A DNA stretch of 64,000 nt from Durusdinium trenchii (GCA_963970005.1 CAXAMN010021573.1:877599-941598), one strand, 5' to 3'; positions 11,961-25,680 are shown, counted from the stretch's first letter. The notes: generated by a model from the sequence alone, not told the origin. Numbers and translations: made by a program.

Positions 11961-14650
11961 AGGTTTGGCTCAGGAACTTCTTTCATCTTCTGTGTGTATC
12001 TGAATCTGTCCGTAAGTTGCTGCAATTGCAAATAGTGACGTCAACATCATTTAACACAATATAACAATTATTAACTACATATATACATATATATAGTTAT
12101 ATATACACAGCTGTAAAATGTTGTAAGCCACTTTACAAGTTAGACCAGCTAGGTTGACTCAAGGCAGGGGCAACCGCGGAAAGTTTGTAAAATATAAATC
12201 ACATTCAGATGCCTTGGACGATTCCAAATGCAAAAGGCACTGTGGATTTCGAGTAGCGACAGTTACTTATATAGGAATTACTTTGCACTGCACTCTGACT
12301 CTGTGGCCACACCCACATGATAGAAAGTGAATCAAGAACCACATTCCTTGACTTCCGAAACTTGTCAAGCAAAAATCAGCTGGTCTTACATGGGACTTCC
12401 TATTCCTCTGCCAAAGACTGACTTGGATATATAAATCATGATAAATCCAGTCCCTTTAACTCTAAATCCGGGCTTGCCCACAAAGAACTTCATCGTCCTT
12501 GGGCATCCGAGCCATCAATGTTGCTGTGTCCTGGCCAATGGGCAGCAGCTAAGACCCCATTGATGGAAGATATACTCGACCTATTTGACCTACACCACCA
12601 ACATGTAAGTGTTTTGGATTCCAGTCTCATGTCAGCTCAATGAGCAAGCCAGCCGTTGGTTTGCAACACCGTCAAAGCCTCTGTCAACACATGTTAACAC
12701 CACAACTTTACAGATTGCCCGCTCTCAAGAGTTTCATGCAACAAATGGGATTGTGAAAACAAAAGAAACAAAGTCAAAGCCGCTAGGTTCCTTGAGCCTG
12801 ATGCTCAAACGGATCCCTCAGTAAAGAGCTTTGTAAACTGAGCAGGATCCGTTCCACCGTCACCAAGCACCTTGCATGCATCAATTAATCAAGCCGTCAC
12901 ATAGCATGTTTTCACGTTGCCCAGCATGACTCTAGCATCTCGCAGCTTCAAATGTACAGCATCTCAGCATCTAAGCAAGCTAAAGCCCTTCACAAGATCA
13001 TATTGCTCAGATCTCCGTTGGAATGGCTTTGAACAAAGGGGTCGAAGAGACAAGCGTGCATACGGTAGAGACTCCAGAATAACCCAATGGAGATACAAGC
13101 GTGCACGGCCTCTTACCATGCCAAATGACTTCGCAAAGGGCACCTACCATTCGATAGGTTTAGTGCGCGAACCAGCCTCAATATCGAGACTCACTGAGTA
13201 GATCCAAAACCCAAGCTTGCGAACTTCTCATACAACCCTAAAACCGCCGCAATCACCAAGTTTCGTGGCCGAAAACCGCTTCGCAGCAGAAGGGCGGGCC
13301 ATCTTCTCAAACCACCAGGGACACAAGATCACGGCCCTCGCCCTCGGGCGACACAGCACTGGGGATCACGTGCATGTAGCCACAGAACCTTGGATTTGCT
13401 CCCAGGAACCTGGAAAACACCCCCCCCTTCCAGTTCGGGGTGAATGTAGTTGGTCCAGTTCACCAGCTTCGGAAGTTCCGGTGCTTTGGGGGATTCCACG
13501 AACTCAACCTAACTCGTGCTCGACGCATCTCCGCATCTCGACGCGCGCTGACCCACGCAGACCCAGCAACTGCGTCCAGGGAGAAAAGTCCGACTTCGAC
13601 GGGTCATGGATCTTCTGCCCTTTGTTGTCCTGGGGACGCGCGGCAACTGAGCTGGTCGGTCTCGGACTCGGTCTCGGCTTCCCGTCTCGGGTGGTGGGAC
13701 CGGGTGGGACCGGGTGGCTTAAACCGGTCGGTCTGTGGTGAAAGATGTGGAAGGAAGTGGTGAGAGAGAGGGATTCCAGTCTGCTCAGTGTTGGATTGCA
13801 TCGATCCTGATGGATCTATGGTCTAGAATTCTATGGATTGATAGCGAGACCGAGGCCTACTGAAGCATCTATAAAACTTCAACTTAACAGAGTGTAGTGC
13901 CCCTGGCTTCTGCTTATCATTGTTGCATAGTCTCTGCGTGCTGCCAATACATCCGGGTTGCTTGGAGGAACCAATACTCTCCCTGGGACTGCCATATTTG
14001 CTGGTTCAATCCGTGAAAGCCCTCAGTTCAGCACATCACACAGGGTCACCTTTCGCAGCATCAGCAAGGACTAATGTGTGTTTATTGGCTGGGCAGGAGG
14101 TACTCATATATCTTATATTGTACTGTTATAATACGTATTGATAATGATTGAAACAACATGAGCAAAACACATCAAAGGTGATTGCTTACTGCTTACTTAT
14201 TGAACATGGTTGCAACAATAAAGACCATGGAGCAAACATGGTGTTAGATGAATTATGCTTGGTACATGGTCCACAGGCATGCAGCTGTGACCCAGCTGGT
14301 GTCCAAGCGTCAGTGTTCCGAACGGGTGTTCCACCTGGCTTGTGGCTCCAATATCCAGTTCTGTCCATGCGGATCCAATGGAAGTTGGTATCCGGCCAGA
14401 TAAACAGTGCAACCTCAGCCGGCACATGTTTGCAGGCTGCCATGCTAACACAGATTGTCTTCAAAACCACACATGCAGAAAGCAAGTGTGCCAATCCAAA
14501 GAACAGTGGGCGCCAGAAAAGATCCTGTCGAGTCTATTATTTTCCATGGTGAAGTCTAGTTTAGTTGGTCAAAAGAACGTGCATCGTTTCAACTCGTCCA
14601 TTATCTTCACCATGTTGATCAGTTTGACTTGCTCTTTGCAAGATTGATGG

Positions 14651-14969
14651 TGTCCATACCTGGAACTTCTTCAGTTCTATTTTTGTTAAAGTCTGCGTTG
14701 TGAAAACAATCTTTTGAAGTCACAGCCTTATACTGAGTCTGCGGATGTTTATCTAGTTTTCTGATGTTTTCTGATATTCCACGGGCGCTTATACACAAGC
14801 TACGGGGCTATGGACGTGTATTGGTGAGCTACCGGCGTTTTACTTGAACGCATTTTGTCAGAAGATGCTTATTTCGGTTGCGGATGTTTGTGGTTCAAAG
14901 ACCTAAATAAAGGTATGCTGAATCTACCGCCCAAAAAGAAGCAACCACGAGCACGAGGTCGCAGGTATG
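14651..14969 (+). repeat. dispersed repeat, family S, copy 2
   Basis: Starts ACCTGGAACTTCTTCAG and ends CACGAGGTCGCAGGT. Shares with copy 1 the TGAGTCTGCGGATGTTT, TATTGGTGAGC and GACCTAAATAAAGGT blocks. Confidence 0.7.
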
Positions 14970-15358
14970 GTGTCCCTCCCGATTCACCTAGTGTGATTTA
15001 GTTTGAAGTTTAAAGGTGTTCTTGAACTCATGAGCCCAAGCCACGTAATGGCCCCTCTTGGGCGCTGCAGTGGGCAATGTGGTCCCAGCCCATTGGAGGC
15101 CATCACTCTCCTCGTAGAGAAAGGATGGATCTGAGTGGTCAATAAAAAAAAACAAAAAAACACTCGCTCTTCGGCTTCGTGTTCATCTTCAGGGGCGTCT
15201 TCTCCATCATACATGATGTCCTTCTTGCTTCAACAAATGATTTCATCTTCCGGAGCTCCGAGTCCACGTGGTGTCTGCAGGAACGGACCGATTTGGACCG
15301 GACCGGACCGCATGGACAGTGACTCATTCATATAAGGCAGTGATGAACAAAAGATGGT

Positions 15359-15405
15359 TTGTAGATGCCGCAGATCAAAAAGAACACTGAGGAAGTTCCA
15401 GGTAT
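15359..15405 (-). repeat. family S end fragment, inverted
   Basis: AGAACACTGAGGAAGTTCCAG is the reverse complement of the left end of family S. Confidence 0.5.
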
Positions 15406-16068
15406 AAGTATAGTACAAATGCCGATACATTGACCTCATTCAACCAACCCAATCTCCCTGCACATATATATATATATGTATAATGTGCCAGTCCCATGGT
15501 TGCAGCAACTGATGAGAAGGACGGTGTTCGACCAAGCCTCTGCAGCGACTCTCACTGCCTCACAGGTGTTGGCCGTCCACTTGTGCCCGGTTCCCCGTCC
15601 CGGTTGGGCAAAGCTGTCCTCGGCCGGTGGTCTTCGCGTCAGCGTCGGTGTTCAGGTCTGGTGGTGGAAAGGCCCAGGGCAGGAGATGCCGTGCTGCAGC
15701 TTCTGCCCCCCACAACTCAAATCTCTCACCCTAACAATCAGAAGTTTATTTGGCACCTCAACAAAACAATACTATGACAGTTGCTTGTGAACATGAACTT
15801 GGGAGAAAATACAGGAGCTTTCAAATCTGGCACCTCTTCGCAACTCTTCTGCCGAGTTTCCGTGGAAATGTCCGTCGCGTAGTTGTAGCAGTTGTTCCTT
15901 AAGGCCACATCTGGGAGTTCTTTTTAGAGCCATTCTCAAACCATTCACGCAATAGTTATCTATATGGGTAAATTTACGTAACTATTCTAGTCATTTCCAG
16001 TCCCATAGATGGTCTGGATTGGTGACATAGATTTCAGACTTAATACTCCTAAACAACCATTGGTGATA

Positions 16069-16308
16069 AACACTGGAACTTCCTCAGAGTGTGCTTTTTG
16101 GATCTGAGGCATGACAAACACCTTTTGGATTCACAGCCTTATACTTGAGTATTGATATTCCACAGGCGTTTATACACAGACTCTGGGCATTTGATTGGTG
16201 AGCCACCGGTGCTTTTCCCGAACCTGTTTTTGTTCAGCGGATGGTGTTTCGAAGCATTATATGTTGAATTACCGACAAAAAACGCAACCACGAGGTTGCA
16301 GGTGTATA
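16069..16308 (+). repeat. dispersed repeat, family S, copy 3 (internally shortened)
   Basis: Starts CTGGAACTTCCTCAG and ends CACGAGGTTGCAGGTGTATA. Shares TTCACAGCCTTATACT with copy 2 and GATTGGTGAGCCACCGG with copy 1. Confidence 0.68.
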
Positions 16309-16334
16309 TATAATATATATATATATATGTATTT

Positions 16335-16445
16335 ATTGGGTCTCCCTAGTGCCAGTAACAGTGGATGATGATGGTTACTAAAGGCCTTGTTCAAAAATAG
16401 TGGTAGTTGTTTACTGACTGTTACAGGCAATATAACAGACCCAAT
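16335..16445. mobile_element. MITE-like element, family M, copy 2
   Basis: About 111 bp with ends ATTGGGTCT and AGACCCAAT, and an interior (GTGGATGATGATGGTTACTA, TGTTCAAAAATA) closely matching copy 1. It abuts a TATATA tract. Confidence 0.75.
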
Positions 16446-16998
16446 ATAATTACATAGATTATAACCCTAAGAATTGGCAACTATTAGTGATACAAGCTAG
16501 ACATAACTAGACCATGTACATAATGGTTGAGCTGGGATCTTGTAGCCTAAACATTTCTATAGTAAAACTAGTGTTGTTCGGGAATCAACCCATTCAATTC
16601 CTTAAATCAATGGTGGGCCAAGATTCCCAGGGTAATCTATCAACGATCGCGATGAGAACCGAGAACACCGCTCAACTGCGGCAACACAGGAAAGCTGCAA
16701 AACCAGTTGACATCGCTCAAAAGGCTGAACCCGCAGCGGACCACTACTGGCTCCGTGTTCAGTAGGGAAATTGAACAATTTGCCTGACTCCTGACCCTCC
16801 TTCCGAAGTAAACCGCAAACCAATTGATGTGCAAACCTTCACACTACTATAGTCCAACTTCAACACAGCTTGATCGCAAGAATCGCAACTGTCTAGCAGC
16901 TCAGCTGAGCAACTCTGATTGATGCGTCACAAAGCATCCAGCATCATCCTTCCTGGCCCGCAGCGGCAGCGCTTGGCCAAAACAGTTGAATCACCCAG

Positions 16999-17033
16999 AC
17001 GCCAGACGCTGCCAGACGCTGCCAGACGCTCCG
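16999..17033 (+). repeat. 10-bp minisatellite
   Basis: Three-plus copies of GCCAGACGCT in tandem. Confidence 0.85.
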
Positions 17034-18509
17034 TTCACAGCCCGACCGGTCCCTCAAAACCTATAGGGATTGGTGAGAAACCCCACGTGTTTGGTCAACC
17101 CCCATATCAACACCCCGTGAGTGCAAGTAGTGTTGAAAAAGAAGTGCGATTTCCGGAACTCCCATGGCTGCAGGTATGGCGGGCTCCTGGCGGTACCAAT
17201 TCCAAAGACCATACATGCAAATGGTGATGGGTGTGTGAACCACACCCTTTTTGCCCGCTTTTCGGCCGAAGGTGCATGATCACATATGATCACTACTCCC
17301 TGAAGGTTCACCCACCCCTGAGCTGGCACTCTCTGCCAAGCTTCTGCGGATCATAGATTGGAACGGAGTCTGGGCCCACCTGACGTAGAGCGACCAAACC
17401 CTCATGACCCGGTCGCGAGTCGCGGCGAGGTGCGCTCCGACTCCCCGGGCGGTGCGGGAGGACCTGCAGGAATGGGAGGTTCACGGCGCGGTGTTTGTTT
17501 TTCTTTCGTTTTGATGAAGGTCTCATTTCTTCGCAGTGGGATGGGAACCCTTGATGAAGTCCACGAGAGTCCACGAGCGGGATGATAAACAGGCAGAAGT
17601 TGCACTGCTAGCCAAAGGGCGATCTTCAATAGAAAGGACTCGGACCGAGCTCGGGGGGAGGAAGGAATCATTCGATTGGTGGAAGTGTTTGGGTCCAAGA
17701 TTGACTCCCATCATAGTTTCCCTTACACAAAGAATTCTTCAAGCCTTCTTAAAATGCTTCAAGGTCAGCCACTGGCAGTGAGTACATTGATTCATAATGG
17801 GGTTTCATAGCTGTCCGAGTCGCCCTGACCTGCGGAGTGCGACTCGTCGCACCTCATGAGAGCAATTCGCACCACTGTCGGGCACGAAGCTTCGGTCCGG
17901 CAAATCCAGTTCACCTCGCGTCTTTCAAGACTGATGACTCGAGAAGACGGAGAACCACGCTCTAACATGCTGGAGAAAACGGCAGAAAACCCTGCTTTGA
18001 CCTGCGCTGAGAAAAGGATTCAATGCTTTTCCAGTTGCAGTTACAGCATTTTACAGCTCCCTATCGATTCCAAAGAGCTGGTTCCAGTCGTGCCAGTTCT
18101 CACATTCTTGATCTAGGGGATGTACCCAGTTTGAGAAAACGCCCACATCGCCCGGGGAAACCGCCCGGTTCACCAGGGAAACCGTTGGGTTCTTTCGTTC
18201 GGTGTCCACCTCGCCGTACTCAACTCGCCGCGCACGACCGCACTTCAGCCGGTGGTTCATCCCGGGCTTGCCACGGCTGAAGTTGATGGGTTTGGCTGGT
18301 GAAGAACCAGATGTGAAGGAACATGTTCCAACATGTTCCAAATCAATCCGTATGAGTAGGGAACAAGTCGCATTGTCACCACCATGTTTCAATTCAACAC
18401 GAATTGCCAGCCGAAGTATTGGAGAGCAGGTCTTCCATTCACTTACACCGGGCGCTCAAAGAATAGCCGGCCCTCCTGCACTGAAACTTCCAGTAACATA
18501 GAATCTTCC

Positions 18510-18660
18510 AACACTCCTGCACATCTCTGGCCATGTCACCCACATGATCTGCAGAAATCTCCTGCTCCATGTGGTCAAGCACCACAGCCTGAAAGCTGTG
18601 CTCAAGCACAACAGCCCACTGGAGCACAGCTGCGGCGGAACGGAATCTGTAGTGATCCAA
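18510..18660 (-). CDS. candidate exon, unknown product
   Basis: The minus strand encodes LDHYRFRSAAAVLQWAVVLE, then HSFQAVVLDHMEQEISADHV and GDMARDVQECWKI: an amphipathic, helix-like composition unlike the surrounding repeats. No domain recognised and no clear splice boundaries. Confidence 0.35.
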
Positions 18661-19572
18661 GCGACTGGCAAGTGAGGTCTGAAGAGATCCAGTAAATAGA
18701 CTTCAGCTTCCTTGCCTCACCCGGCGTGGATCTCAATGAGCTAAGTCACGGTATGTCAATGTATGTCATGATAGAATCCATTAAGGCTCCAGGGTTTCAA
18801 AGGGTCTATCGATCTATACCAGGACCCTCCAACAGGTCACCACCTGCCACTGCTTCAAGTCTGCATGAAACAGCCTCCGAGACTCGGAGACCTTTTTCGA
18901 GCTGGCGGACCATTTGGGTCTTTGGAACCACACGAGGGCCTCCAAACTGCGATCCACACACAGTGAGAGACGGATGAGAGACGGATCCACACACGGGTCC
19001 CGAGGGTCACGGGTAGGAGGGATGACGTTTTGGGACGGGATAGGATCGTCCAATACATTGTTTAGAAAGGGATGGAGATATGGGGCTACTAAAGCTTCAT
19101 GAGATCATGCTTCTATGAACTTCTATGGTTCTATGGTCCTGCATCATTTGCGTGTTCGCGTTCGTAAGATTCTTGACAAACATGGTTGAGCCACGTGTGG
19201 TCAAAAATCCCTAGAGCCTGGCAAAGCACCGTGGAGCTCTTGTGCTTGTTGTACTCACCACGTTTCGCACCGACAAGATGAAACGCATGACCTTCATGAC
19301 CGTGACGGACCGCATCGCAAGCCAAATGCCGGTGAAGTCAAGTGTTCCGACACGTTTTGTTGACGATGTATACATCCTGAAGGCAACAAATTGTTAGAAG
19401 GTTTAGGTCAGTGAAACACAACGCCTAGCACCTCGTTAAGGTTGTTAGCTGGTTGCTGTAACATCACCTGCAAAACTCCCAACGGATCCTAACGGCGTAA
19501 TTTCTAATTCCTCACATTTTCAGTACAACCCTAAGGCTCCAGTCGTACCTCCTCAGAAGGTACTTGGAACCT

Positions 19573-20103
19573 CTAAACCCACCCCAAACACCCCATGCAA
19601 CCTGGGTGAAAATGGATCATGTCCACACAGCCCCGTGAGACCGCAACGACTGAGTCACAGCCCCGTAGAATGTCTTCTCCGAGGCGAAATCCTCGGTAGC
19701 CCACCTTGGATGTGCTTGAGGAACCAAAAAGAACAGATCTAAATAAAGGGACACTCTTCACCAGAAAAGGGATCACCAGATATGGGTCACCAGATATATG
19801 GGTCACCAGATATGGATCACCATTGACACAGGAAAACAAAAGTGGTCCGAAAAAACTGCCTGCCAGGCCACCGTCCGAGTTCGTGGACCCGGCTTTGCAT
19901 AGCGGCCCATTTTTCTCCTCAAGACCTGTCCGGCACAGGGCGGCCGCACAGGGCCGGGCCAAGCACGTCTGCCCAGCCTTCCCCCCGGTACTTTCTAAGA
20001 ATTGAATCGACCAATTGTGTTTTCTTCCCCAACTCTGCACTTCATCTAGATCTATCTCCGCCTCTGGTTGATGGCTGAAGCCATCACCGTACTTGGGGCC
20101 CAT
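19573..20103 (-). CDS. hypothetical ORF (176 aa), doubtful
   Basis: An open frame from ATG at 20103. Its N-terminal third (PKYGDGFSHQPEAEIDLDEV) looks protein-like, but the rest runs through the short GGTCACCAGATAT-type repeat at 19778-19822 and loses that character. It lies opposite the upstream part of the plus-strand fragment at 20.1 kb. Probably not a whole gene. Confidence 0.2.
   Translation of the reverse strand: MGPKYGDGFSHQPEAEIDLDEVQSWGRKHNWSIQFLESTGGKAGQTCLARPCAAALCRTGLEEKNGPLCKAGSTNSDGGLAGSFFGPLLFSCVNGDPYLVTHISGDPYLVIPFLVKSVPLFRSVLFGSSSTSKVGYRGFRLGEDILRGCDSVVAVSRGCVDMIHFHPGCMGCLGWV
19770..19822 (+). repeat. short tandem repeat
   Basis: Four imperfect units of GG(G/A)TCACCAGATAT, about 14-16 bp each. 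Confidence 0.75.
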
Positions 20104-20129
20104 GGGCGCCCGCCGCCGACTTCGGATGA

Positions 20130-20784
20130 CATGAACTCAGCGGGCACGGCCCCCCTGCACCCGCCTCTGTCTGTGAGACCGTCAGATTCAAGCGCGGATT
20201 GATGGTGCCCGAGAACCTCGGTTTTCAGGAGTTAGCTGCCCGGCATCGATTGCTGTTCGGAGATGAGATTGAGATCATCCCGGATCATCCAGGTCGACAA
20301 GAGGCTTTGGGGCAATCCATTAACAGCGGTAAGTTCATTTGATGAGTCCATTGTACTGAGTCTGGAACCCAGGAAGGGTCCACTGTCCATTTGTTTCTGA
20401 CTTGTAGGGATTCCGGGTAGTGCCGAACAATTGCAAGAAGAAAATACACACAGTTCAACCCTGCTTCAACATGCAGAAGAGAACCACCGCCAAAAAAGAA
20501 CAAAGACTCTCAGCTCAGCGGCACAATGGGCGAGACCTCCACGGCCTCCACCCATGTGGACAGCATTGCTATTGCTGTCCATGCAGCTCTTGACACCAAC
20601 TCAGGCCCAAACACCATGGCTGGAAAAGCAGAAGGCCCAACACGCCCAACCCGCGAACGCTTCGCGAGCAAAATCTAGCGATGGAGCGCCCGCAGTCAGT
20701 ACAGTGGGCGTGCCGAATTCGGTGCCGTTCTTCAGCCGGACAGCTGTGAAATCCTCCTCTTTAAGATTCGGCTTTGTGGGTTGA
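20130..20784 (+). CDS. two-exon gene fragment, unknown product
   Basis: Exon 1 (about 20130-20328) encodes RGLMVPENLGFQELAARHRL followed by LFGDEIEIIPDHPGRQEAL. The intron at 20329-20407 (79 nt) has a near-perfect GTAAGT donor and a pyrimidine-rich CTGACTTGTAG|G acceptor. Exon 2 from 20408 continues in phase (GIPGSAEQLQEENTHSS, then Gln/Pro-rich) to TGA at 20782-20784. The start is unknown and no family is recognised. The splice signals are the best part of the evidence. Confidence 0.5.
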
Positions 20785-22646
20785 GTTCTTGTGTGCAGAG
20801 ATGCATCGAGCGCAAAAAACAGCAGTAGCTTCACCAGAAGGCTTTGAAAAACAACAAACGACTGACTACTGGTTCAGCCTTGTTGAAACTTGGCTTAAGG
20901 CTTAAGGACCTATTTAAATACCGTGCGCATCTAAAAAATACCCATGGTCGTCCCCTAGAAAATTCGACATGACCCAAACCCAAAACAGGTACTTTGAGAA
21001 GACTTTTACATGCTTTTGGTTCAGGTCATGTTCCATTTTCTGGGATACGGCCGAAGTCAGGTCCAGGTCGAGTTGTGCGCATAAAAACAAAGGATCCTGA
21101 GCAGTCGACATCCGGGACCACGGGTGACTCTCCAGCGGTGCAAGTGTCAGTTGTTCCAGACGAAAATCACCAGGACCAGCAAAGCCGACTGGCAATTCAC
21201 CAGAAGTCTCCCGCGTCCCAACATGCTAAATTATCTCTAGCTTAGGTGGCCCGCTCGTGGTGGATGATTACACAAGAAAAGGTATCCTGATTCCGCAAAA
21301 TTATGTCATAACTCTATTGTCAGTCATACTAATGCATACATAATGTCTGCATCCTCACTGCCGGGTCTCCTCGTTCCAGGGTTGGGAGCCCGTGCCCTGG
21401 TACAATTATTAGTTTCAGAGTAGATGGAGTAGATGGCACAATCCCCTAAGTTTATATAACGGTTTATGCAGCCCGAAGCCCCATGTGTCTGGGACATCCC
21501 GGGTATGGAATCGCTGCAAAACCCACGTGCCACGTCTTGCGAAGAAACATGCCAGGTGTGCTGTCTTGCAAGAAACCGAGAAGTTTCTTGGGAGTTGGCT
21601 GAGCAACCTGGGTCTGCCACAACACGCGACCAAAACACAAAAAACAACAACAGAAAAAATACACGAGCCTGTCACAACACACAACCAAAAGTGTCCACCT
21701 GCAAAAAGATTGACCGGGAACAATCCGATAGTTGATTGACGTTATATAATTGCGCTATGCCCAGAGTGCAGCACTGAATCAAACATGCAAAGGGCAATAG
21801 GAAGGGGATGTCCAATGCCTTGAGCATCTTTGAACCCATTTCTTGGTCTCGACTAAGCATAGTCCGTCCACACAGACTTGATCATCGTCGGCTAAGCACT
21901 GGCTCAGTCCCCCGGGCTCCAGGCCTACCTCCGTTTTGGTGTGGGACAGGGGTGGGTGGTCTTGGGGGGTTCGAATACCACCGGTCACCTGAGGATACGG
22001 GACCTGTCAGCCCTAGAGAGTGAGAATCTGGTCTCTCCGATCGCCACAGATGACGCCACCACGGTGGCCACGAGTCCGTGCCGGTGTACCGTTTAGGCTC
22101 TCTTCCCACTTCCGGCAACCCGGTACGGGTCAGTGCTGACATGACAGTGAAGGAGGTGTAAAGGCGCCTGGCGCCAGGGTGGATTAGCTCATGTTGTTGT
22201 ATCTTACAACATCTTCCACAAACAAACAAACAACGACAACAAGTCCCTACTTCTGGGGATGGGAATGCAACACAAAATGCTTCGGCGATCGCTTGAAACG
22301 CTGGAACCGGCAGTGGCGTCTGTCATATCACGCACGTCCGATTCATCGAAAAGCACATGCAGAGCTTTTGGCAACTTCGTGAAAGTCTGAGCATGTCTGA
22401 GCAAATCACAGAGATTGATGTAACAATTCACACAAATTTTAGAAGTCCTAGGAATTTAATAAACCGTTCTCTATCTTTGTCTTATCTTCCTCTTCTGCCT
22501 ACTCTCCATCTCGCAGAACAGGGTGCTTCGTCGAAGAAAGCGTCAGCATCGGAGCTTTTCATCACAACCAAGCGATGCGTCGATCAGCCCCGCAGGATAA
22601 GGCCAAGACCAAAACACTCCATGGGCTGATTGGAACGTACATTGAT

Positions 22647-22741
22647 CCCTAGGGCTCCAACTACCTCCTGACAAGGTGGTTGGGGTGGGTGCCAGGGGGG
22701 TCTAACCACCGAACCTGAGGATATGGGACAGGAGCCCTAGG
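22647..22741 (+). repeat. foldback repeat, family X, copy 2
   Basis: Begins CCCTAGGGCTCCAACTACCT and ends GGAGCCCTAGG. Nearly identical over about 85 bp to the reverse complement of 52446-52530. Confidence 0.72.
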
Positions 22742-23457
22742 AAACATAGACTCTTGGTTTTCTATTTTTAAACAAAAACGCACGAAGAGGTCCTTATTAG
22801 GTTTTAATACCATCTAAATGGAAGTTTTACTAAACAAGTCAGGGGTTTTCAACGGTCACACCTGGACACCATCTGGACACCCTAGAAAATGGGACATGAC
22901 CCTATAGAAACACGTATTTACTTGTACCCATTTTGCGCGGTACTTTGAGACTCCAGGTGGTAGAACGCCAACCGTTCTGAGATATCAACAGGCAAACAAC
23001 AAAGTCTACGGTACGCAGGAAACGGGGGAACGGGGGTGAATCTGCAACCCCCCAACAAAAGAAACAAAACAACATGGTTGTTCCGAACAATTGAGAGTAC
23101 ATATTGTGGACACATTCCTGCATATTAGTCGATCTTAGTAGGGAATGAGGGATTTCATTTGGATCCACAAAATGAACCCTAAGGCCCTAGGGGTCTAAGT
23201 ACCTTCTCAGGTTAGGTGATTGGAGACACTGTTATGTAGGTTTGGAGTCAAAAAACACAAACAGAAGTAACCACTGAAGTGTCCCGGCTTGGGACCTAAA
23301 CATAGACTAGATCATGGATACCCCGGCTACCCCTATCATCCGAACTGCTGGCATATAGCTATAGAGTTTCAGTACTATTACAGGCTGCAACTCCAGCCCT
23401 CCAGCCCCTCCAGGAGATGCCAACGAGTGGTTTTTGTTCTGAAAAAACACACAGCAA

Positions 23458-23507
23458 GCCCGACGTCATCTGGTCGATGGCCAGGGAACTCTTGCTCGCC
23501 GAAGCTG
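23458..23507 (-). CDS. possible FGEQ cassette exon (weak)
   Basis: After GCTTTCAG the minus strand reads SFGEQEFPGHRPDDVGL before a GC dinucleotide. FGEQ followed by an Arg resembles a cyclic-nucleotide phosphate-binding cassette, and the position and strand suit a bridge between the exons at 50-52 kb and the kinase exons at 8-11 kb. The match is short and could be chance. Confidence 0.28.
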
Positions 23508-24259
23508 CTGAAAGCTCCCAAGGTGCGCATCACCCGGCCTTGAGACGACCCGGGTCGACCGGGCAGGGGCCATGCCCTATGACATGCAATATAACACTCC
23601 ATGTACAAGCCGCTTTTTGTGGGACACCAGTGGCCACTGGGACATAAAAAGGTGTTCTTCTTGAAGGTTCCAATGAACAACCCTTTTCCGGCCCTTCCGA
23701 CGTTGAATCCTGCAAGACGCGCCTCACATGGTCGAATGTCCTCCGTCCAAGGCTGTGCTAATTGACCATCCCACACTGGCCACGCGAGTCATGGACGTCT
23801 TAATTCAAAAAAGCGGCTGATTCACATAGATGGAGCGTACGACCCGGTAAACGAAGCTTTCTAACTCTTCTCCTCCTGAAGTGTATGGCTACAATCGACC
23901 CTTGACAACTACCCCATGGGCCCCATAGGCGAATAAGCCAGTCCCATGGAGTGCCTGGGATAGAATCAAGGGTTGAAGCGACCCGGGTCAGCCAAAAACA
24001 TGAAGCTTGGAGGCCGGCATAAACGGAGCGGTTGAAACGGGGTCAATGTAGGTAAACATGCAAGTCCCATGAAGTGTCTGAACCATATATTGGGGGTGAA
24101 CCAGGGACACCTGCAAGAAGATCTGAACCTTTGCTTCCCTACTGATGAGTAAGCAAGGACCGTAACGAGAAGATCACACGAACATGATGGTGCAGTCGAT
24201 GACTTCCGCATAGGCACCTTTCAATGATATAATTGGATAAGCTTAACATAGCTCAACAA

Positions 24260-24280
24260 ACACACACACACACACACACT
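24260..24280 (+). repeat. (CA)n microsatellite
   Basis: About ten CA units. Confidence 0.9.
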
Positions 24281-25680
24281 TGAAACACACAGCTGTAATC
24301 AGCTGTAGCTCCATCTAGACAATGAGTCTTCCAAGAACCAACTTGATCATCTTGATCAAAAGTTTGGTCCGTCGTCGTCTTGGCTCAGTTCATGATTTCA
24401 GCGCTCTTCTATAGGTTTTACAGTATATAGATGGCACAAACCTCCACATGTCTTTTGGGGGTCCATATTAACCCCACATTGGGGACTGTGCCATCTACTC
24501 TGAAGCCACTGTACAGTTGGTTTGTGGGAGGGCAGTCCTAGGTATTCTGTGTCTATTCTGCGTTGATCTGCAAAGCTGCTAGGAACATCAAGTATCACAA
24601 TGACCAAGACAACAAAGGAGACACCACTGCTCCAAAAAAAAGGAGTGTGTTCAGGATGAGGACCACTGTTCCACGGTTCTCATCTCAACCCAGGACTTGG
24701 AGCTAGAATACCTCATGACCTTCATCATATAATACGCGCGCCCCAAAATAGAACATTACCTTCAATTAGTTCTAACTCTCCCTCAGCGTCTCAGAACCTT
24801 CCAAGCGGCATCTCTTCGCTGCACTACACGACCTGAGGATCTCCAAAAGAAAAACACCCCTCTGAGATCCTCTGAGGCCTATGGTCCACTACTCTCCATC
24901 TGCCACGCTTTTTTGGATCCCTTTCGCTCCACCTCAACCGGTCCGACGCTCGACCCAACCGGACCCGACTCGACCGGTGCCCAGTGATCGGCGCACCTTC
25001 TTTGGACTGGGCCATCTCTCCCTGAGCCACCACGAAGCACTGGGAGGCCATCTCCCCTGCGTCGTGCCACGTTCGTCCACCACGTTCCCACCGTCGTTGG
25101 GGTCGTCGTTGGGGGTTCACTCCAAGGCGACCGAGCCGGTTGGGCCAAACAAAGAACAACAACAACAACGTGATTGCTGGGCGTTGTTTCGGGTTGTTGG
25201 ATGTTGCTGGTGCTATTTTTGACCTGAACATTCATTGCCAATGACTACTGGACCTGCTGATCAAGGATTCCATGGTCGATGATAGGGCGATGGGTGAGGC
25301 ATCAACAAAAATACAATATACAAATTATCATCTGGTATTCGTACTTTCCGCAAAAAACTGTGGCAATCACCCAAGACTCCATGTATGGAATATAACATAA
25401 TATAACATTGGGGTAGGGGCAATGTAGGATTTCATATGCCAGTCCCACTAAGTCGTGTGTGGGCAATAACAGTTTTGGAGATTCGGCCAAGACCCAACCA
25501 TGGAGTTCGGCCCATGGCCTTCCCGGAAGACCATTTCTCCACATCTCCTGGCGGAAAAATCGTGTCAGCGACCCGATTGACGCGACCCGAGTGGTGCGGC
25601 AAACTGTGCCCAGTTTCATCAACCTGTCCCCCCGGGCAGTCCTGCAAAGGTACCATGACTCCAAAGTATGAAGTCTAGTT

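Larger units (their letters stand above)
11961..18509. other. repeat-rich stretch, no supported gene
   Basis: Holds family S copies 2 and 3 plus an inverted fragment, family M copy 2, a 10-bp minisatellite and TA tracts. Open frames are short and lack motifs or splice signals. Confidence 0.55.

Noticed and set aside
24824-25241. Overlapping 135-, 120- and 113-codon ORFs
   Set aside because: Three frames on both strands are open together because the DNA is GC-rich; no motif or splice signal decides among them.
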